Under the pieces are notes generated by a model that saw only the letters and a list, made by a program, of their open reading frames with translations, did no database searches and had not been told where the DNA came from. A DNA stretch of 64,000 nucleotides from Zizania palustris (Eukaryota; Streptophyta; Magnoliopsida; Poales; Poaceae): the NCBI GenBank assembly GCA_019279435.1, contig JAAALK010000081.1, positions 61,743,318 through 61,807,317 on the forward strand, in the 5' to 3' direction. The position numbers were made by a program, and so were the translations under genes. Each line of letters opens with the position of its first letter. Within the stretch, counting starts at the first letter, position 1. Below are positions 56,633 through 64,000 of the stretch, in pieces.

Positions 56633-59600
56633 ATGGCAAGGACCAGCACAACCGTGCCAGCGGCAGCGAGCACTTTGGCGCAAAGGCAAGCTTGGGTGGC
56701 TTCGGTAGCAGCGGCCATGGCGGGGGCTCTAGGAAGTTCTTGGCCCAAAAATCCTCGGGAGCTCCGCTCTCCATCCAAGAAGAAGATCCCGCAAAGCTTC
56801 CTCATCGGGCAGTCCACAAGCACTACAGAATCCATTGAAGAGGCAGTGGCCAGGAAGCTGGGTCCTGGAATGAGGACTCGAGTCCTAGGAACGGAGTCAA
56901 CCCTGAAGCTGCGAAGTGGAGAAATAGTGGTCTTTGAAGCGTTATTCGAAGCTAGACTTGGACTCCCTACGATTGATTTCTTATCAGAGGTATTAGAAAT
57001 GTTTCACATTACCTGGCCTCAGTTTTCCCCCAATGCCATCACAACGCTGGTGGTCTTCGAATGGGCCCTTCGGACTGAAGGATGCGAAGGAAGATCGGAG
57101 ATCTTCGCCGCCACCCACGAAGCCACCTGCCAACCGAAGCCACAGGATGGCCCCGGAGACACCAAGGTGTTGACAACCTTCGGAAGCGTCAACTTTCAGC
57201 TTCGGAAAGAGCATGCACAACATTTCCCTGTGAAGGCCATCAACGACTGGTCGTATACCAACTGGATCCTCTGGTGGTTTTACGCTGAGGTCGGAGAAGG
57301 CTGTAGCTTCGCGTGGCCCCTTCAAGAAATCTGGTTTTGGAAGGAGGCCGAAGTCACTCCGAACCCAAGCCTGCTCTCAACACGGCTTGGGTTACTCTAT
57401 TCGATAACCATCCACATGAGCATGCGGGATCTGGTGGAAGAATTCATCGCCCTCCAGATCTCACCTCTCGGAGCCGATTGGCCGATAGCGTTACAAAACA
57501 CTTCAGAGGGAGAGCTTCAAAGTCTAGGTAAACCTTCGATCTTCTTGCAGTAATATATTAGGAAAGAAATAACATACTTATAACATGCTACCTTTTTCTA
57601 GTAGCTCCTTTGGCACTAGCTCTGGAGCAGATAGCGAGAGCCACCGAACGGGTGCTTGGAGCCCCTACGACGGCGGAGAGGCAGAAAAGGATAGAGCTGT
57701 TGGGAAGCTGGGAGCGCTTAAATAGAGTGTGGAGGGGTCTCGAAATGGAGCCCCCACCTCTGCCAGACTTCGACTCGACCGGAGTGGCCCCTCGAAAAAG
57801 GAAAGCCACCGCCGAGCATTCGAAGAAGACTATCAAGACCCCAATCAAGAAGGGGAAGAAAATGACAAGACCTCCTCCTCAGCCGACACCGGTGTCCTCA
57901 CCTTCCTCCTTGGGCATTCAGAGCTCGTATTCGGAATACTCTGTGGAAAAGGACTCCGACGCCCGAATGGGGAAGGCCCTCGAGAACTATCTTATTGATG
58001 ATAGTGAAGACGAAGCCGTGGATGCATCCAGAGCTCCTTCTCGAGAGGCTGCAGAGGCATACACAGCACACTCTCACGAGCCCATCACCGTGAGCTCAGA
58101 GCTTAAAGCAGTTATCCCCAACTCACATGTGGCCGGGGTGATAGTGCCAGAGGTCGAGGCGCCTGCAGCGGCTACACCGAAGCGGACTTCGGGGGATGAC
58201 CTCGACGAGTACCTTTGAATGTACGAGGTCTTGGAGGACCCTACAATTCTGCCTCAAGGCACAAATGAAGGTATACTTTGAAGCTTTTGCCTTTACAATT
58301 CCTGTAACATTTATTACCTACAAATATTCATGAAGTACCTTAATGTTGTAGGTGCGTCGAGGAGTAGCGTAGCTCCGATCATAGATGGAGCTTCAACTTC
58401 TCTCGAAGTTGAGGCTTCGGCAGACACAGTAGCTCCAATGACTGGAGCCGTCTCGGGCGAAGCAGTTCCGACCGAGAGGGCATCAGTCGAAGGAGGATCT
58501 ACCTCTGTCGGAGTCCCTGCTCTGGCTTTCGTGCCCAGGAGGGGAAAGATCATGATGAGCCTTGGTCCCCTCCCTGTTTTGACGGTGACGCCTGCCTCCA
58601 ATGATCCTTCGGCAAGCAATTCGAAGGAGGAGGCAACTGCAGATGATCGCCAGGCTTTGTCCTGGCTCCGTTTGTTGGCTCCATTCTTGGAGCAGCAAAC
58701 GGGCCTCCGGTCGCTTCTGGAGCCCTTGGCGGAGAAGGGCCAAGAAGTCGTAAACTCCGACTTGGTCTCCTTCTTGAGCGAAGCCAGAGACCCGGAGCTT
58801 AATCTAGCCCTCGAAAGGGTTGCCCCTCAGGTATGCAACATACCACAAGTGCATTCAATCAATAAATGGAATTACATAGTACTTACTTTCTCTTTTTGCA
58901 GCAATTTGTCCTTGCTAGAGCGGAAGCGACTTCTAATGAGGTCGAAAATAATCGGCTCAAGAGGAAGGTTACTACCCTCCAGTCTGCCCTTAAAAGCTCC
59001 TAAGACAAAACACTTTGACTGGAGGAGGAGCTCCTCGAAGAACGAAGGTCTAGGGCCACCACCGACAAAGCACTCTGGATCAAGCGGCAGAGCTGCACTG
59101 CACTCCAAACTTTGGCCCAAGAGGACGAGGCTGAATGTGTGGTGCTCAGAGCGGAGGTGGAGAAGCTCCGGCAAGCAGCAGCCACTTCAAGCACGCAACT
59201 CGTAGAACTCCAAGACTCACTTCAACAAGCCATGGCTCAGAAAAGCATTCTACTGTCCAAAATGGTTGAAGTGTCTACTGCTGCTGCTGGGCTGGAGGCG
59301 GCAGAAGTGAAGAATGCTGCGATAGCTGAGCATACCTTGGATGCCCTTTAGGGTACCTTGGAATACTTCGGCACAATGTGCCTTTCATTTCGACTGTAGC
59401 GAGAGAGCCCCTTGACCGGAAGCTAAAAATGATTCAAGTGGCGACGAAGCTATTGATGGGCTCTGGCGTCCGATACGGAGAGATCTCTGGACAAGTTGCC
59501 GGGATTGGAGTCCTTCGTCACATCGAAACTCTTGGGATTTTGGTTGCTCCGGTTGGGGGTTCGATGCCTGCAGGCTTTGCCGATGAGGACTTGTTGTGTC

Positions 59601-59776
59601 CTTCGTAGGATGTAGCTTCTGCCTGGGAAGCTTTCTGGGCAATCTGGAAAATAGACCACAAGGCTACAGCCAAAGCTTGGATCGACGAGGCTCGCCGGCA
59701 AAAGCAAGCTCAAAAAAGGCATCCGCTTCCAGCTTCACCAGCTCCGATGCCACCTGCTCTGCCAGCCGACCCGTAG
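56633..59776 (+). pseudogene. Antisense gene (aORF) of X1, copy C; Transposase_28-like protein
   Basis: Best copy. ATG 56633 (MARTSTTV). Exon 1 is fully open (about 298 codons) with EIVVFEALFEARLGLPTIDFL and FSPNAITTLVVFEWAL. Introns 57528-57601, 58271-58351 and 58831-58901 have GT/AG ends, and removing introns 1 and 2 keeps the same frame across the joins. Exon 2 is Pro/Ser/Lys-rich (KKTIKTPIKKGKKM, SEDEAV). TGA at 58216-58218 is also in copy L. Exon 4 encodes a coiled coil (LRAEVEKLRQAAA) ending WIDEARRQKQ, with several stops (about 59000, 59349, 59396). It lies opposite to pol of element C. Function unknown; nuclear or RNA-binding roles would be guesses. Confidence 0.8.
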
Positions 59777-59904
59777 GTCTAGTCTTATAGGGCGCTTAAG
59801 CATGTACAAGAAATCTTGTAAAGCCCTTATATTAATGAATGAAAAGTTTATAAACAAGGAGCTTTGTTTGGATGTTTATTCTTTTAGGTTTTGCCATGCA
59901 CTTC

Positions 59905-60328
59905 AGAGGTTGACTTCGAAGTATTGGAACTTAACGAAGGGCTCCTTCGGTAGTGGTCTGTTATCAAAAGCTTAAGGCCTTATTGACGCTCGCGCTTCTC
60001 TGTTCCTCACGGAGATCAAGGAGAGATAGCAGCCGAAGTCCACCGTGAAATCTTAGCTTATATCAAGGAAGAGGATAAGGAAGAAGCATCTTCGTCCTCC
60101 GAGTATGTAAATTGGTCTGACTCGGAGTACCAGGCCGAAGATCCAGCAGAGACTAGCTCCGAAAGGCTTCTGTCTTGGGCTGAACTTCAAGAGGAGCAGA
60201 AAAAACTGCGAGCTTCGAAGAAGAAAAGCACTCGGACTAAGAAGAAAGTCCCGAAGGCTTCGAGCTCCGAAGGTCGAAGTGGTCTTAGAAGTAGCCTAGA
60301 GGTCGGAGGGGTCTTCGTTTTTATCTAG
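59905..60328 (+). pseudogene. Second antisense reading frame (aORF2), copy C
   Basis: Reads VDFEVLELNEGLL, RFSVPHGDQGE, EILAYIKEEDKEE, EYVNWSDSEYQ, SSERLLSWAELQEEQKKL and a Lys-rich tail, ending at TAG 60326-60328. It is open for about 110 codons after two early stops. It aligns with copy M despite X1/X2 divergence. The family is unknown to me. It could be a separate gene or a lost last exon of the aORF. Confidence 0.55.
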
Positions 60329-60673
60329 GCTTAGACCAAAACTTCTCTTGATGTAAAATATGATTATCCAATTAATATGAATTATTTCGAAAGCATATTT
60401 TATTGTTCCTTACTCCCCTGCCCCTCCTTGTGGATGGGGGACCGTACACGTTGCGATAGGGTCCGTCAGACACAATGATTTATATAACAATCTGATGCTT
60501 CGTACAACACTTGGTAATCATACTTTACTCTTTCGTAGAGTTCTTTGAACTATACATTCGTATTATGATGTTTATAAGTTTCGGAGCTAAGTTTAGACTT
60601 GTAAACTCCCATAGCAGTCGCTTAGGACTTTAAAAGTGTTTCATTGGCCGGAGCCTTGAAACCTTATTGCTTG
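60329..60673. other. Non-coding spacer after aORF2, copy C
   Basis: AT-rich start, then CCCCTCCTTGTGGATGGGGG, a possible short hairpin with a counterpart in copy M. No gene is seen. Confidence 0.4.
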
Positions 60674-61021
60674 GTCACCTTCGACTCTTTTACAGATGCT
60701 TTGAACCCGGAGGCCGGAAATCTGTTCTTTTAAAGTCCTTAGACTCTTCTACGGATCCTAACAAGCTGGAGCTTGGAATCTGTAGACTGGCCACCTAAGG
60801 CTCTTTTATAGATGCTTCGAACCCGGAGGACAGAAATCTGTTCTTTTAAAGTCCTTAGACTCTTCTACGGATCCTAACAAGCTAGAGCCTGGAATCCATA
60901 GGCTAGCCACCTACGGCTCTTTTACAGATGCTTCAAACCCGGAGGCTAGAAATCTATTCTTTTAAAGTCCTTAGACTCTTCTACGGATCCTAACAAGCTG
61001 GAGCCTGGAATCCGTAGGCTG
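60674..61021. repeat. 116-bp (2 x 58) minisatellite in element C, three units
   Basis: Units at 60674-60789, 60790-60905 and 60906-61021. Each unit is a dimer of two related 58-bp halves (one with CCACCT...CTCTTTTACAGATGC, one with AAAGTCCTTAGACTCTTCTACGGATCC). The same family as the ~60-bp repeat at 31400-31686. It lies between the ends of the antisense frames and the end of pol. Confidence 0.88.
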
Positions 61022-61208
61022 CCAACAGAATCCTTGAACCAATGGTTCGAGGGCCGTTGGCTGGGTTCCTTGAAAGATGCTTGACTCTGCAAGCATCTCC
61101 GTTCTCCTGATGCGTCTACCAGGAGTAAGGGATATTTCAAGAGTAAACAAAATTTGAACCTCCATCTTTATTTAGAAAGGTACTTTTACAATTGATTACA
61201 AGGAGCCC

Positions 61209-62130
61209 CTAAGCGTAATAGCGTTTAAGGTGCTCCGCATGCCATGCATGCTTCAACTCTTCCCCTCCTAAATTAGCTAATTTAAACGAGCTGGGGCGCC
61301 CTAAGCGTAGGATAATATATGGTCCTTCCCAATACCAAATGACCTGGTTTAAGCTCGTTCAGTTTTATCTTCGGGTCATACCATGTCTTTGTTTGGTCTT
61401 GGTACTTCGTCAGATTGGTGACAGCTCTAAGCCTTGTTTCTTCTGACAAGTCCAGCGAAGTGCTTCTCTCGTCTTCATTTCCAGGTTCTACTACACAAAG
61501 GGATCCACCTTTGAGTTCCGTAGGAGTCATGGCCTTATCTCCGAATAGCATCCTGAATGGGGTGAAGCCTGTGCACCTGGCTTGAGTGGTCCGAATGGAC
61601 CATAGAATCTTAGGAAGTTCTTCGGTCCACAACCCTTTGGCTAGCCCAACAATCCTTTGATTTAAACCGGAGAGAATATTTCCATTGGCTCGCTCGACGA
61701 CTTCGTTGGATTGTGGATGGTGAACTACTGTGAAGCATAGTTTGATGCCCAGTTCTTCACAAAATTCTTTAAAGGGTTCGGCTTCGAACTGGGTTCCATT
61801 ATCTACAGTTAGCTCCCTTGGCACTCCGAACCTGCATATGATATTTTTCTAGAAGAATTTTTGCACATTCCTTGAAGTGATAGCAGTTAGGGGTTCAGCT
61901 TCGACCCATTTAGAAAAATACTCAATTGCTACCACTTCAAACTTCAAGCTGCCTTTTGCCATTGGAAAAAGGCCGATGAGATCCATTCCCCATCGTGCCA
62001 TTGGCCATACCGGGGCAATAACTTGAAGTGGTGCTTGTGGATGGTGGCTCCGTCTACCCATCCAGTGGCATCCTTGACAGGTTCGAACTAGTTCTTCTGC
62101 ATCTCTTACAATTGTTAGCCAGTAGAGCCC
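61209..62130 (-). pseudogene. Element C integrase
   Basis: Minus strand. First Asp region WGMDLIG and EYFSKWVEAEP (about 61960), second Asp in RELTVDNGTQF, Glu in EVVERANG, with 35 residues between the last two. TAG between FF and KNIICRFG near 61850. A deletion near 61335 relative to copy M shifts the C-terminal frame; the ancestral end HLKRYYA* is at 61209. Confidence 0.85.
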
Positions 62131-63300
62131 CTACCGAAGTGTCTTTCCTGCTAGAGCACGAGGGGCCAGGTGGCTTCCACATAAACCTTCGTGAATGTCC
62201 CGATGTATATCTTGGACTTCGGGTTGTGAGATGCACCGGAGTAAGAGAGAACAGACTCCGTCTTTGTATAATATCCCATTGAAAAGCTCATAATTTCGAG
62301 CCCTTGCTTGCAACCTTCGGAAATCCGGATCTTCTGACAAGACTGCGCTATTTTGCAAGACATCCATTATCAGAGCCCGCCAGTCTATAGCTAGGATGCA
62401 AAGGACTTCTGCGAAGGGTAATTGATTTAATGTAGGCTTGACAAGTTCTTCATAGAAAACACCCTCCGGGACGTCCAATGCTCTAGCTGCAGCCTTCGCT
62501 AGAATGTCTGCAAGTTGATTATCTGCTCGAGGGATACTCTGAATAGAAATTCCTTTGAACATTGCTTCTGTCTTGTGGATTTCTTCCAAATACTTTGCAA
62601 GATGCGGGTTTCTTGCTTGAAAGCTTTTGTCAACATGCCCTGCGATGACATGTGAATCTGTTTTAATTATAATCCTTGCTGCTCCAAATGCCTTTGCCTT
62701 TCAGAGGCCTAGCAGGACTCCTTCGTATTCTGCGATATTATTGGTGGTCTTAAAGTTGAGCCTCACAGAATACATGGCCTTTTGCCCTGACGGCGATATT
62801 ATTACAGCTCCAGCTCCGGTACTAGATGCCTGATAGGCTCCGTCAGAAAAAATTGTCCATAGACCTTCGGAGGTTTCTTCCGGAGCCCAAACTACAGATG
62901 GAGTCCACTCTGCCACGAAGTCAGCTATGATTTGAGATTTGATAGTTGTTCTCGCCGTGAAGGAAATACCAAAGGGGGCTAGCTCATGCCAATTTTCCGA
63001 TCCTACCCGTAGAATATTTGCTCTGAAGCATATCACCAAGGGGATAGGAGGTAGGAACGATTAGGTTATGTGCTAGAAAGTAATGACTTAACTTCCGGGA
63101 GTCCATTACTAAAGCATAAGCAAATTTTTCGAGACCGGAGTATCTTGTCTTTGCTCCGGACAAAGCTTCTAAGATGAAGTAAACTAGGTTTTGCACCAGC
63201 TTTCCTTTAAGCTCAACTTCCCTGACCAATACTACACTTACTACGAAGCCTGTTGCTGCAAGATAAAGAAGGAGAGTTCCTTTCGGGAGGGGCACAGTAA
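62131..63300 (-). pseudogene. Element C dual RNase H and integrase zinc region
   Basis: From right to left: RNase H 1 (GTLLLYLAATGFVVSVVLVR, KTRYSGLEKFAYAL), second archaeal-type RNase H with FSDGAYQASSTGAGAVI, AEYEGVLLGL, then TGA, then KTDSHVI and PRADNQLADILAKAA, followed by the integrase zinc region (HRDIHEGLCGSH). The acidic residues of the second RNase H are visible. This establishes the Tat lineage for X. Confidence 0.85.
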
Positions 63301-64000
63301 GTGCTGACAGGCTTCCAAGGTATTCTTTAATATCATCGAAGCTCTTCTAGCACTCCGGCGTCTAGTTGAAACTTTCGGACCCCTTTAGAGCTTTAAAAAT
63401 TGGAAGGCTTCATTCGACTGATCTGACCAGGAATCTGTTGAGAGCTGCGAGCCGTCCTGTTAGCTTCTGGACCTTCTTTGAATTATCTGGTGGAGCCATT
63501 CTTTTCAATGCACTTATCTGCGTTGGGCTAGCTTTGATTCCCCTACTCGAAACTAAGTACCCTAGCAGTTTTCCTGCTTGCGCCCTGAATATACATTTTT
63601 GAGGGTTGAGGCGAACTCCACATGCTCGGAGGCTCTCAAATGTTTCAGCTAAGTCTAGGCTATGATGATTCTTTACAACACTCTTTATTACAATATCATC
63701 CATGTAGGCTTCGACATTTCGGCCTATTTGATGACCTAGAGCCTTAGCTATCAAACATGAGAAGGTGGCTCCGGCATTCCGCAAGCCAAAAGGCATTCTT
63801 AGATAACAAAATATTCCAGATGGGGTTATGAAACTCGTCTTGGCTTCGTCTTCGCGCTTTAGCCAGACCTGATGATAACTGGAGTAAGCATCCAAGAAGC
63901 TCAGTAATTCGGAGCCAGCCGTAGAATCCACCAACTGGTCTATTCGGGGCATAGGGTAGGGGTCTCACGGGCATGCTTTATTTAAGGATGTGAAATCAAT
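63301..64000 (-). pseudogene. Element C reverse transcriptase (partial, runs off the window)
   Basis: The open stretch 63410-63952 contains LLSFLDAYSSYHQV, MPFGLRNAGATF and active-site box YMDDIVIKS, then QKCIFRAQAGKLLGYLVSSRGI. The RT N-terminus, protease and gag should lie to the right of 64000. The connection to RNase H near 63300-63400 has a frame break. Confidence 0.88.

Noticed and set aside
1..64000. CRISPR arrays, bacterial operons, ribosome binding sites
   Set aside because: The sequence is plant retrotransposon DNA; repeats found are TE duplications or minisatellites.
1..64000. tRNA or rRNA genes
   Set aside because: None recognised by eye; tRNA-like matches are limited to retrotransposon primer-binding sites.

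Overview
The window looks like an intergenic retrotransposon cluster from a grass (Poaceae) nuclear genome. I see no host gene. Everything long enough to classify is transposable-element sequence: two Ty3/gypsy families of the Tat lineage (recognised by a second, archaeal-type RNase H after the first), a third LTR family known only from its 3' end, a large Ty1/copia element of SIRE/Maximus style present twice, a large solo LTR and a 5'-truncated RTE-type LINE. Grass origin is inferred from the TE types (Transposase_28-like antisense ORF, RTE with TTGATG tail) and from the CCCACCTGTCAG motif, which I know as common upstream of grass genes. Labels used here are mine. X = Tat family with ~0.5 kb LTRs bounded TGTTGG...CCAACA (X1, X2 = subfamilies). 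Z = second Tat family, lying on the minus strand. Y = family with an 831-bp LTR starting TGTTGACACC. CopA and CopB = the two copia copies.

Layout. 1-1007: a Z-type LTR (-) inserted in an antisense gene (aORF) of an X1 element (+). 1008-4757: that aORF (on the minus strand) and the X1 3' LTR. 4758-5620: remains of Y. About 5826-6983: Z 3' LTR (-). 7060-20429: CopA, flanked by TSD tcggc and itself carrying a 3.1-kb solo LTR. 20435-23631: Z integrase, RNase H and RT (-). 23632-26573: X element (+) with 5' LTR, gag and protease. 26574-32549: X2 element (-) inserted into that X element, with 3' LTR, antisense spliced gene, minisatellite and broken integrase. 32550 to about 56010: a second copy of 3786 to about 28076, including CopB (36140-48148) with an RTE LINE inside. 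56008-64000: X1 element 'C' (-) with a clipped 3' LTR, the best-preserved antisense gene, a minisatellite, and integrase, RNase H and RT running off the window.

The main structural result is a tandem duplication with a unit of about 28.8 kb, with its junction at 32549/32550. Both copies share the nested insertion order, the same copia TSD and the same premature stops. Each then gained private lesions: the solo LTR only in copy 1 and the LINE only in copy 2.

The main biological result is the X family. Between pol and the 3' LTR it carries a gene on the opposite strand with its own TATA-type promoter, three GT-AG introns at matching places in three copies, a Transposase_28-like domain and a coiled-coil C-terminus. 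It is followed by a second conserved antisense reading frame and then by a 58-60 bp minisatellite sitting where the antisense genes and pol converge. The second frame and the minisatellite are the parts I would check first for novelty. Nearly all coding regions are broken, so most are annotated as pseudogenes.
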